A DNA stretch of 16,871 nucleotides, from positions 1 to 16,871 of the forward strand of contig JAIRXT010000168.1 of the NCBI GenBank assembly GCA_031268125.1, in the 5' to 3' direction. The notes beneath the pieces are model-generated. The model searched no databases. It was not told the DNA's origin and worked only from the letters and a program-made list of their open reading frames with translations. Position 1 is the first letter of the stretch. Each line of letters begins with the position of its first letter. A program made the position numbers and the translations under genes. The stretch is from Treponema sp. Lineage in GTDB: Bacteria; Spirochaetota; Spirochaetia; Treponematales; Breznakiellaceae. This document shows, piece by piece, positions 5,837-13,188 of this stretch.

Positions 5837-6583
5837 ATGAATATACTGTTGACCAACGACGATGGTTGTGAAAGCCCCGGTATTCTGCTTTTGGCCGCGG
5901 CCCTGCGGGAAAGCGGACACCGGGTTACCGTGGTTGCGCCGGACCGGAATCGTTCCGGGACTTCCCATTCCATCATGTTTCTGGATACTCCCCTGGTCCT
6001 GAAAGACCGGGGGCCGGATACCTGGTCCTGTTCCGGTACGCCGGTGGACTGTGTTGTTATCGCCCTGCTGTCCGAAATTTCCGGTAAGCCGGATCTGGTT
6101 CTTTCGGGGATAAACCGGGGGGCGAATTTGGGGACAGATTTGCTCTATTCCGGTACGGCGGCGGCGGCCCGGCAGGGGAGTCTTTTCAAAACGCCCTCTG
6201 TTGCCCTGTCCCTGGCGGAGCGCCCGGAAGGGTCCTTCTACTGGGACAAGGCGGTTCAGTTTTCCCTTGCACATCTGGAAGAATGGGCTGCCCAATGGAA
6301 ACCCGACACCTTTGTGAATGTGAATCTTCCCAACACCCCCCAGGGGCCCGGCGGTACGGCTCCGGCCTTTCCTTCCCGCCGCCAATACCACGACGGGGTT
6401 ACGATCCTGGATGCCCCCAACGGGGACCGTTACTGTTTCTTTAGCGCCGGGGAGGTAACGGTAAGCTCCCAGGACGGTTCCGACCGGGACGTGGTTTCCC
6501 GGAACCTGGCCGCCGTTAGTTTAATCTGGGGGCACCCGGTAAGCGGAGACCCCCGGGACCCGGCGGCTCGTATCTGGGGGTAG
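5837..6583 (+). CDS. surE: 5'/3'-nucleotidase SurE (survival protein)
   Basis: A 248-residue metal-dependent phosphatase that removes phosphate from nucleoside 5'- and 3'-monophosphates and is linked to stationary-phase survival. All family blocks are present: ILLTNDDG at the N-terminus (metal ligands D8 and D9), APDRNRSGTSHSI (34-46, S40), SGTPVDC (66-72), and SGINRGANLGTDLLYSGTAA (90-109, with N93). Length is normal for the family. The ATG at 5837 lies 17 bases after the kinase stop with only a weak ribosome-binding site, so it is probably expressed from the kinase promoter. The next gene starts 3 bases after its stop. Confidence 0.95.
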   Translation: MNILLTNDDGCESPGILLLAAALRESGHRVTVVAPDRNRSGTSHSIMFLDTPLVLKDRGPDTWSCSGTPVDCVVIALLSEISGKPDLVLSGINRGANLGTDLLYSGTAAAARQGSLFKTPSVALSLAERPEGSFYWDKAVQFSLAHLEEWAAQWKPDTFVNVNLPNTPQGPGGTAPAFPSRRQYHDGVTILDAPNGDRYCFFSAGEVTVSSQDGSDRDVVSRNLAAVSLIWGHPVSGDPRDPAARIWG

Positions 6584-6586
6584 GTT

Positions 6587-7522
6587 ATGGTGAATAAGAA
6601 GAACCCCGCGGACGGGGGACGGGAAGCCCGTGTCTACCCCCTGGAAAACCAGGGCGGAAAGCCAAAGGCCGGCGGCGAATCTTCCCGGGGGCCCTTTACC
6701 GGCCGGCCGGATCAAAAGCCTGCCGGGAACACAGGCTACGGCGCGTTACGGGGGATTGGGAAACCGGCCGGTCCTGTATCCCCGGTAAAGGTCCCCGGGG
6801 CTGCGCCGGGGGCGGAATCCCTGCTTTTCGGCGCCGGCCGGCTGCGGGAGGGGATCCGCCTGTTCCGTATGAAGCGTTACGATATAGCTCTGAAGGAACT
6901 GGCCCAGGTAGACGGGACCGGTTTTTCCGGGGAAGAAAACGCGGAACTGGCCTATTACCTGGGGCTTTGCCATACCAAGCTTGGTCATTACGAGGAGGCG
7001 CTGCTCTACCTGGACCAGGTGGTCGCTTCGGGCAAAAACGTACTCCGTTCCTACCAGTGCCGTATGACCCTTTCCTATATCTACGTGATCACCGGAAAGC
7101 ACAAGATGGCGGAATTTGAACTTATGCGGCTGCAGAAAAGCGGTTTTGAATCGACCCAGTTGTACACCACCCTGGCCTACATAGCCTGGACGAAGAAGAA
7201 CATCAGGGGGGCCCTGAATTGTTACGAGCGGGTTCTGGAGATGGATGAAAACAACACCACCGCCATGAACGGCCTGGGCTATATCCTGGTGGAAACCAAC
7301 AGCGATCTTGTCCGGGGCCTCAGGCTTTGCCGCCGGGCGGTGGACAGGAAGCCCCAAAACGCCGTCTACATGGATTCCCTGGGCTGGGCCTACTTCAAAA
7401 ACGGGGATATTACCGGCGCCCGCACCTGGCTGCGCAAGGCCCTTGATCTGACCTCCCAGGAAAAGGAAATTCAGGACCACTGGCGCGTTGTTACCGGGGA
7501 AGAACCCCCGCGGGGAAAATGA
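6587..7522 (+). CDS. TPR-repeat protein, cytoplasmic
   Basis: A 311-residue protein with a flexible Gly/Pro/Lys-rich N-terminal region (about 1-75) and then tandem tetratricopeptide repeats to near residue 290. Recognisable units include LAYYLGLCHTKLGHYEEALLY (121-141), the stretch around TLAYIAWTKKNIRGALNCYER (195-215) and DSLGWAYFKNGDITGARTWL (263-282). TPR domains bind partner proteins; no enzyme domain is seen. No signal peptide or membrane segment is present, so it should be cytoplasmic. A GGGGGTAGG stretch precedes the ATG. It shares 4 bases (ATGA) with the next gene, whose product begins with an exported TPR unit, so the two may act together. The specific role is unknown. Confidence 0.85.
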   Translation: MVNKKNPADGGREARVYPLENQGGKPKAGGESSRGPFTGRPDQKPAGNTGYGALRGIGKPAGPVSPVKVPGAAPGAESLLFGAGRLREGIRLFRMKRYDIALKELAQVDGTGFSGEENAELAYYLGLCHTKLGHYEEALLYLDQVVASGKNVLRSYQCRMTLSYIYVITGKHKMAEFELMRLQKSGFESTQLYTTLAYIAWTKKNIRGALNCYERVLEMDENNTTAMNGLGYILVETNSDLVRGLRLCRRAVDRKPQNAVYMDSLGWAYFKNGDITGARTWLRKALDLTSQEKEIQDHWRVVTGEEPPRGK

Positions 7523-9624
7523 CGGCCGGCAGCGGGGCAGGATTTTTCCCGGAAAATCCGCGGAGGGTTTCCGCGGTCCGGCGCTGCCTTCTGGTCCTGT
7601 TTGGTTTTTTTGCCCTGTTAAGCCTGGGGGCCCAGCAGGAACCGGTGGACCTGGAGGGCCTTTATGCGGAAGAACAGTTCCGTATCGGGGTACAGGCCTT
7701 TAACCGCTATGCCTTTAACGAAGCGATCCTGTCTTTTGAGCGGGCCCTTTCCTACCGCCCCGGCGAGCCCCTGATTCTGGACTGGCTGGGCCGGTCCTAT
7801 TACCGTTCCGGCATGGAAGAAACCGCCCTGCGCCAGTGGCGGGCGGCGGCCCAGGCGTATGGCTGGAATTCCGGGGAGGGTATACTCCTGGGGAGCCGCA
7901 TCGAGACCGTGGGTAACCGCCGGGGGCTTTTGCCCGTCAACGATGACGAGGTCCGGTATGTGGAAGCCGGGCGCTATCCGGGAACCTACGGGGAAAATGT
8001 GTACTTTAGGCAGCCTACGGCGGTGCTGCCCCTGGAAGACGGCAGTGTCTGGGTGGTGGCCTACGGCAGCAACGAGATTCTCCGGCTTGACGTAAACGGG
8101 CTGGTAGTTGAACGGAAGCGGGGCCCCCTGAACGGATTCGACCGCCCCTACGATCTGGTTCGTTCTCCCCAGGGGGACCGGCTCTACCTTTCCGAATACC
8201 GGGGGGGCAGGGTGAGCGTCCTTGACGCCTCCGGGAACTGGATATCCTACATCGGTTCCCGCGGCCTGGAAAACGGTAATTTGCTGGGTCCCCAAAATCT
8301 GGCGGTTGATGAAGACGGATACCTGTACGTGGTGGACTACGGCAACCACCGGGTAGTGAAATTCGACCCCGACGGCCGGTTTATTCTCAGCTTTGGCCCC
8401 CAGACCCGGGGCCCCGGGGGGCTGTTCCCCGGTTTTCTTTCCCCCACGGGGATTGCCGTCCGGGACGGGCTGATCTACACCGCCGACGCGGCGGCCAAGC
8501 GGATTTTTATTCACGATTCCAACGGAACATACCGGGGGGAACTGGCCGTCCGGGACCTGGCGGGACCGGAAAGCCTGCGTTTCCTCTCCGACGGCAGACT
8601 CCTGGCGGCGGACACGAACCGCATCCTCCTGATCGAGCCCGATTCCGCCCTGGTCCGGGTTCTGGGCACCGCGGGAAACAGCCGTTTAAGGATCACCGGG
8701 GCGGCGATGGATGCCAACGGGAACCTGCTGGCGGCCAATTTTGACGCGGGGGAGATCTCCGTCCTTACCCGGCTGGACGATATGGCCTCCGGGCTTTTTG
8801 TCCAGGTGGAGCGGGTTGACGCGGCGAATTTCCCCCAGGTAACGGTGGACGTATTGGTTCAGGACCGGCTGCGCCGCCCCATTGTGGGGCTGGACGCCAG
8901 GAATTTCCTTGCCGGAGAGAACGGCAGCCCGGCGGCGGAGCAGAATTTTGTTTCTGCCGCCTATCGTTCCCCCTTCTTCGATTTATCCGTCCTGGTGGAA
9001 CGTTCCCCCCGGACCCTTTCGCTGCGGGATGATCTGGAAGCGGCGATTGGGGATATCGGCCAGGCCCTTGCCGGGGACCGGGGCCGTATCCGCTCCATTG
9101 TTTCCGCCGGAGTCCAGCCCCGGCAGGAGCGGCCGGACGATTCTACGGCCGCCGCCCGGGGCAGCATTACCGATTACGATGCCCGCTGGCGTTTCGACCT
9201 GGGCCTGCGCCTGGCGGCTACGGGCCTTTTGGCCGGTGAAAAAAAGCGGGCGGTGGTCTTTGTGAGTTCCGGGGAGCTTTCTTCGGCGGCCTTTGACCGC
9301 TACGGCCTTTCGGAGCTTGCCGCTTACCTTGCGAATAACGGCATTGTGTTCTACACGGTGCTGGTGGGCGGGGGGAACGCGTCGGAGGAGATCCGCTACC
9401 TGTGCCGGGAGACCGGCGGGGAGGTTCTGCCCCTCTACCGGCCCCAGGGAATCCGGGGGGCTTTGGAAAAACTTGCCGATGCGCCTGCCGGATCGTACAG
9501 CGTCAGCTACCAGTCCCGGTTATCTACCAACTTTGGGACCGCATATCTTCCGGTGGAACTGGAAGTTTACCTGATGGAACGATCCGGCAGGGATGCCACC
9601 GGTTATTTCCCGCCCCTGGAATAG
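7519..9624 (+). CDS. Exported TPR / NHL beta-propeller / vWA-like protein
   Basis: A protein of about 700 residues with several domains in order. A signal peptide covers roughly residues 17-38 (two arginines, LLVLFGFFALLSLGA, likely cut after A38). A TPR pair follows (about 50-115). An NHL-type beta-propeller spans about 160-420, with clear blades such as GPQNLAVDEDGYLYVVDYGN (256-275) and HRVVKFDPDGRFI. A C-terminal domain (about 425-690) looks like a von Willebrand A fold: strand FFDLSVLVE, later KKRAVVFVSSGE and GIVFYTVLVGG. The metal-site motif DxSxS is not intact (DLSVL), so metal-dependent adhesion is doubtful. It is probably periplasmic and a protein-interaction scaffold. Translation is coupled to the TPR gene through ATGA with GGGGA upstream. 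Its 3' end overlaps thiI tail-to-tail by 22 bases. Confidence 0.85.
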   Translation: MTAGSGAGFFPENPRRVSAVRRCLLVLFGFFALLSLGAQQEPVDLEGLYAEEQFRIGVQAFNRYAFNEAILSFERALSYRPGEPLILDWLGRSYYRSGMEETALRQWRAAAQAYGWNSGEGILLGSRIETVGNRRGLLPVNDDEVRYVEAGRYPGTYGENVYFRQPTAVLPLEDGSVWVVAYGSNEILRLDVNGLVVERKRGPLNGFDRPYDLVRSPQGDRLYLSEYRGGRVSVLDASGNWISYIGSRGLENGNLLGPQNLAVDEDGYLYVVDYGNHRVVKFDPDGRFILSFGPQTRGPGGLFPGFLSPTGIAVRDGLIYTADAAAKRIFIHDSNGTYRGELAVRDLAGPESLRFLSDGRLLAADTNRILLIEPDSALVRVLGTAGNSRLRITGAAMDANGNLLAANFDAGEISVLTRLDDMASGLFVQVERVDAANFPQVTVDVLVQDRLRRPIVGLDARNFLAGENGSPAAEQNFVSAAYRSPFFDLSVLVERSPRTLSLRDDLEAAIGDIGQALAGDRGRIRSIVSAGVQPRQERPDDSTAAARGSITDYDARWRFDLGLRLAATGLLAGEKKRAVVFVSSGELSSAAFDRYGLSELAAYLANNGIVFYTVLVGGGNASEEIRYLCRETGGEVLPLYRPQGIRGALEKLADAPAGSYSVSYQSRLSTNFGTAYLPVELEVYLMERSGRDATGYFPPLE

Positions 9625-10805
9625 TCCGGGAACCGGAGGCCGCATTTTTCCATTACGGCCCCGGAGAGGGCTGTGTCGATTTCCGGCCCCAGATCGAGGG
9701 ACCGGTACTGCCGCTGGGCTTCGCCGACACGGCCTCTGAGGATGGGGTGGGCGGGGCTAAAGAGGACGCAGCAGTCCGGGTAGGGCAGTATCGACGTTTC
9801 GTAGGCGCCGATGCTCCGGGACAGGGTGATAATCTCCTCCTTGTCCGTGCCGATGAGGGGGCGCAGTACCGGAAGCCCCGTCAGGCTTCCTGTGCAGCTT
9901 AGATTTTCCACGGTCTGGCTGGCCACCTGGGCAAGGCTTTCACCGGTGATAAGGCACGTAGCCCGGATGCGGCGGGCCAGTTTTTCCGCGGCCTCCATCA
10001 TGGCCATCCGCAGCATGACGGTGCCCCATTCTTCCGGGGTTCCCGCCTTGATCCGCCGCTGGACCTCCGTAAAGCCCAGGGTCCAGAGCCGGATGCCCAG
10101 GGAATAGGCCCCCACGATGTCCGCCAGGCGGATCACCTTCTGCCGGGCCTCCTCGCCGGTGTAGGGGAAGGCGTGGAAGTAGACCGCGTCCAGTCCCATG
10201 CCCCGGGAAGCCATCCTGAAGCCGGCCACCGGGGAATCTATACCCCCGGAGAGGAGCAGAAGCCCCCGGCCCGCCGTGCCCACGGGAAGGCCCCGGAGCC
10301 CCCTCCGGGTCATGCCGTAAACGTAGGTCCGTTCCCGTATCTCCACCTGGATGACCGCCTGGGGGGAGCGGACGTTTACCTTGAATTCGGGCAGGGCCTC
10401 CTGTACCGCTTCCCCGGCCCTGGCGCAGATTCCGTAGGAATCCAGGGGGAAACTCTTGTCGGTGCGCCGGGCTTCCACCTTGAAACTCCGCAGCCCCTGG
10501 CCGTACAGGGTTTTTCCCTCCTCAACGCAGGCGGCAAGCAGGGATTCTACGGTTTTTTCGCAGCTCCGGGTCCTTGCCCAGCCGGAAATGCCGAAAAGGT
10601 GGTTCAGGGCGTCCTCCGCCTGGGGGACGGCTTCCTGGGGACAGTGGACAAAGTAGCGGCCGCCGGTGGTTTCCACCCGTTCCCCGGCGCCCTTCAAGCC
10701 CCGGAGGGCCAGGAGTGTCCGGAGATTCCGTATCAGAATCCGCTCAAAACCGGCCCGGTTCCCCCTTTTAAGGGTAAGTTCCCCCGGTTTTAGAATGTAG
10801 ATCAC
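9603..10805 (-). CDS. thiI: tRNA 4-thiouridine synthetase ThiI (no rhodanese domain)
   Basis: A 400-residue enzyme that adenylates uridine 8 of tRNA and inserts sulfur to give 4-thiouridine; in many bacteria it also supplies sulfur for the thiamine thiazole. The N-terminus YILKPGELTLKRGNR (3-17) is typical, a THUMP tRNA-binding domain spans about 60-165, and the PP-loop ATP site SGGIDSP is at 186-192. The protein ends at YPDCCVLFSPAHP (342-354) plus a short tail and lacks the C-terminal rhodanese domain of the E. coli form. This short form, as in Bacillus, works with a dedicated cysteine desulfurase, which is exactly the gene upstream. The GTG start forms a GTGA overlap with that gene's stop. 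No terminator is seen between it and the convergent beta-propeller gene. Confidence 0.93.
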   Translation of the reverse strand: MIYILKPGELTLKRGNRAGFERILIRNLRTLLALRGLKGAGERVETTGGRYFVHCPQEAVPQAEDALNHLFGISGWARTRSCEKTVESLLAACVEEGKTLYGQGLRSFKVEARRTDKSFPLDSYGICARAGEAVQEALPEFKVNVRSPQAVIQVEIRERTYVYGMTRRGLRGLPVGTAGRGLLLLSGGIDSPVAGFRMASRGMGLDAVYFHAFPYTGEEARQKVIRLADIVGAYSLGIRLWTLGFTEVQRRIKAGTPEEWGTVMLRMAMMEAAEKLARRIRATCLITGESLAQVASQTVENLSCTGSLTGLPVLRPLIGTDKEEIITLSRSIGAYETSILPYPDCCVLFSPAHPILRGRVGEAQRQYRSLDLGPEIDTALSGAVMEKCGLRFPDYSRGGK

Positions 10806-11953
10806 AGGTAGTTTAGAACCTCCCCAACGGCCCGGATCAGGAGTTCTATATCCTCACCGGTGGTGGACCAGCCCTGGGAGATACGGATTCCCTCAAGCCG
10901 CCGCTTGGGGTCCAGCCCCATCGCTTCCAGGACTGGCCGTTCCTGCCTGGCGGAGGAACAGGCCGAACCGGTGGATACCGCAAAACCCGCCTGGTCCAGG
11001 GCCCTGGTCATCAGCTCTCCGGGGACGCCGTCAAAGGCGGCCTGGAGGATATAGGGTGAAAAGCGGCCGTCCGCCGCATCTTTTCTGTCCGCGGGAATGG
11101 GAGAATAGCGGCCCCCGGCTTCCAGGGCCTTCATCAGCCGGTCCAGGCGCGCCGTAGCCGCCCGGCGTGAAGCTTCCAGCCCCTCCAGGCGCCGCTCCAG
11201 GCAGGATGCCAGGGCCAGCGCCCCGGCGATGTTTTCGGTCCCCGCCCGGATTCCCCTTTCCTGGCCGCCCCCCCGGTACAGGGTTTCCAGAGGCCGGCGC
11301 AGGTACAAAAGGCCGATACCCCGGGGGCCCCCCAGTTTATGGGCGCTGACGGAAGCGGAATCGATGTCCCAGCGTGAAATATCCACCGGTATTTTGCCGG
11401 CGGCCTGGACCATATCGCAGTGGATATGCAGGGGCGGCCCTTCCCGCCCCCGGATCAGCGCACTTAGGGCTTCCATGTCGTTTATAGCCCCGGTTTCGTT
11501 GTTGACGGCCATGATTGCTGCAAAGCGGCTTTCCCGGTACTTTTCCAGGCTCCGTTCAAGGCCGGCCCCGCTTACCCGGCCGTCGGTTTCCACCGGGATA
11601 AGGCCCACGGTCTTTCCCAGCCTTTCCAGAACCCGGCAGTTTTCCCGTACCGACGGATGTTCCACGGCGGAATAGAGGAAGCCCCCGGTTCCCCGTCTGA
11701 GCAGGAACGAATGAATCACCAGTGCGTTGGATTCGGTGCCGCCGGAGCTGAAATAGATGGTTTCGGGGCTTACCCCCAGGGCGGCGGCGCAGCGGGAACG
11801 GGCCTGTTCCATGAGGTCCCGGGCGGCCCGGCCTTCGGCATGAAGGGAAGAGGGGTTTCCGAAAGGGAAGCCCTCCCGGTCCGGGGCATCATCCGTTTCG
11901 CCCGGAGCGGTGGCGGCCCAGTCAAAGTAGCGCCGCTGCGGCCCGGCCTTCAC
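10802..11953 (-). CDS. Cysteine desulfurase (NifS/IscS family)
   Basis: A 383-residue PLP-dependent enzyme that takes sulfur from cysteine as a protein persulfide. Motifs seen: YFDWAATA (9-16, usually YLDNAATT), FGNPSSLH (31-38), GGTESN (71-76), EHPSV (98-102), the cofactor-binding lysine in SAHKLGGPRG (203-212, K206) and the sulfur-carrying cysteine in STGSACSS (327-334, C332). The N-terminal AATA-to-GNPSS stretch is a few residues shorter than usual and the conserved Asn reads Trp, but the active site looks complete. The neighbouring rhodanese-less thiI suggests it feeds ThiI directly, like the Bacillus NifZ-ThiI pair; a role in iron-sulfur cluster assembly is not excluded. It starts with GTG in a GTGA overlap with the wecA-like gene. 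Confidence 0.92.
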   Translation of the reverse strand: MKAGPQRRYFDWAATAPGETDDAPDREGFPFGNPSSLHAEGRAARDLMEQARSRCAAALGVSPETIYFSSGGTESNALVIHSFLLRRGTGGFLYSAVEHPSVRENCRVLERLGKTVGLIPVETDGRVSGAGLERSLEKYRESRFAAIMAVNNETGAINDMEALSALIRGREGPPLHIHCDMVQAAGKIPVDISRWDIDSASVSAHKLGGPRGIGLLYLRRPLETLYRGGGQERGIRAGTENIAGALALASCLERRLEGLEASRRAATARLDRLMKALEAGGRYSPIPADRKDAADGRFSPYILQAAFDGVPGELMTRALDQAGFAVSTGSACSSARQERPVLEAMGLDPKRRLEGIRISQGWSTTGEDIELLIRAVGEVLNYL

Positions 11954-13083
11954 GGGCGGTCCGGGGACTTTGCCGGATCCCCGCAGGTCCCGGCAACGGC
12001 GCGCTTATGCCGCCGGCTGAGGAAGTGGACCGTAATGAAAAATCCAAGCCCCGTCAGGTAGGCCAGAAGCAGCAGGCAAATGGAGAGGAGCCGCGGGGTT
12101 TTAACCGCGGCATAAACCAGAACCCCCAGTACCGCCTGCAGGGAGAGCAGGGTCGCGTCGATACGCCGGGAAGAAAGCCCCAGGTCCATCAGCTTGTGGT
12201 GGGTGTGGGCCCGGTCGGGGCTGTCTATCCTCCTGCCGTCCCGCAGCCTGCGCCAGACCGCCGCCGTGGTATCCATAAAGGGAATTATCAAAACGGCGGC
12301 GGCGTAGATGACCGGCAGGCCCGTCCCGTCCCCCATCAGGGGAAGAAGGGCCAGCGTAAAGCCCAGGAAATAGGCGCCCCCGTCGCCCATGAAGATTTTT
12401 GCCCGGGGAAACGGGGCGTTGAACACCAGAAAACCCAAAACCGCCGCGGCAAGGCAGATACAGAACAGGGAAGTAAGGCCCGAATTCCCCAGGAACATAA
12501 AAACCGCCCCAAAGATCAGGGCCGCCAGGAGGGAAATACCCCCCGCCAGGCCGTCAACCCCGTCGACAAAGTTGATGGCGTTGGTCATCCCCACGATCCA
12601 TACAAAACTAAGGGGGTAGCTGAACAGTTTCCAGATGGAGAAACCCGGTGATATTTCGGAATCGATAAAAAAGAGCCGCTTAAACGTATAACCGGAAGCA
12701 AGGACGCAGAGGGCCGCTCCCATCTGGAACACGAGCTTGTAGCGGGGGGCCATAGGCTTAAAATCGTCCCGGACGCCGCTTATCAGGATAAGGATCAGGG
12801 CAAACAGCACCGGGAGAAAGCGGATTCCCTGGTCAGGGTCCAAGACCCGCAGGGTAATGATTAACGTACATACGATGAACGGAAGGGCGAAGCCCAGGCC
12901 CCCCAGCCGGGGAATGTTGCCGGTGTGGATCTTCCGGGCATTAATACGATCGTACCAGGCCATCCGGCGGGAAATGTTGAGAATAAGGGCAACCGTCAGT
13001 ACGGATAGTAAAAAAACGCCCGCTATTATGAGAATGTGTTCAAAAGCCAACAAGAAACTCCAGCGTTTGCCGGGGCCTTCCAT
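11950..13083 (-). CDS. WecA/TagO-like undecaprenyl-phosphate glycosyl-1-phosphate transferase
   Basis: A polytopic membrane enzyme of about 377 residues that moves a sugar-1-phosphate (usually GlcNAc-1-P) from its UDP form to undecaprenyl phosphate, the first step of a lipid-linked surface glycan. Motifs: RKIHTGNIPRLGGLGF (50-65), the metal-binding aspartates in GVRDDF (103-108), NAINFVDGVDGLAGG (168-182), KIFMGDGGAYFLG (229-241) and the HTHHKL histidine motif (293-298). These fit WecA/TagO better than MraY. The start is uncertain: ATG 13083 has a poor ribosome-binding site, an in-frame TTG lies at 13089, and TTG 13050 is well spaced from a GGAG. It heads a probable operon with the desulfurase and thiI (4-base overlap), genes with no obvious shared pathway. 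Confidence 0.88.
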   Translation of the reverse strand: MEGPGKRWSFLLAFEHILIIAGVFLLSVLTVALILNISRRMAWYDRINARKIHTGNIPRLGGLGFALPFIVCTLIITLRVLDPDQGIRFLPVLFALILILISGVRDDFKPMAPRYKLVFQMGAALCVLASGYTFKRLFFIDSEISPGFSIWKLFSYPLSFVWIVGMTNAINFVDGVDGLAGGISLLAALIFGAVFMFLGNSGLTSLFCICLAAAVLGFLVFNAPFPRAKIFMGDGGAYFLGFTLALLPLMGDGTGLPVIYAAAVLIIPFMDTTAAVWRRLRDGRRIDSPDRAHTHHKLMDLGLSSRRIDATLLSLQAVLGVLVYAAVKTPRLLSICLLLLAYLTGLGFFITVHFLSRRHKRAVAGTCGDPAKSPDRP

Positions 13084-13145
13084 CCACAAAAGGCATTCCG
13101 TGGTCTGTCCGGTCCGGTTGTAAAATAAGCTTCTACCTGAAAAAA

Positions 13146-13183
13146 CATAGTACTATAAAAGCGGAAAACAATATAGTACCATG
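13146..13183. promoter_or_regulatory. Inverted repeat with back-to-back -10-like boxes between wecA-like gene and thrA
   Basis: CATAGTACTATA (13146-13157) and TATAGTACCATG (13172-13183) are inverted copies with one mismatch, 14 bases apart, ending 5 bases before the thrA ATG. Each arm holds a TATAGT box facing outward: plus strand 13172-13177 toward thrA and minus strand 13157-13152 toward the wecA-like gene. It may be an operator, overlapping divergent promoters, or both. No good -35 boxes are evident. Confidence 0.45.
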
Positions 13184-13188
13184 CGTTT

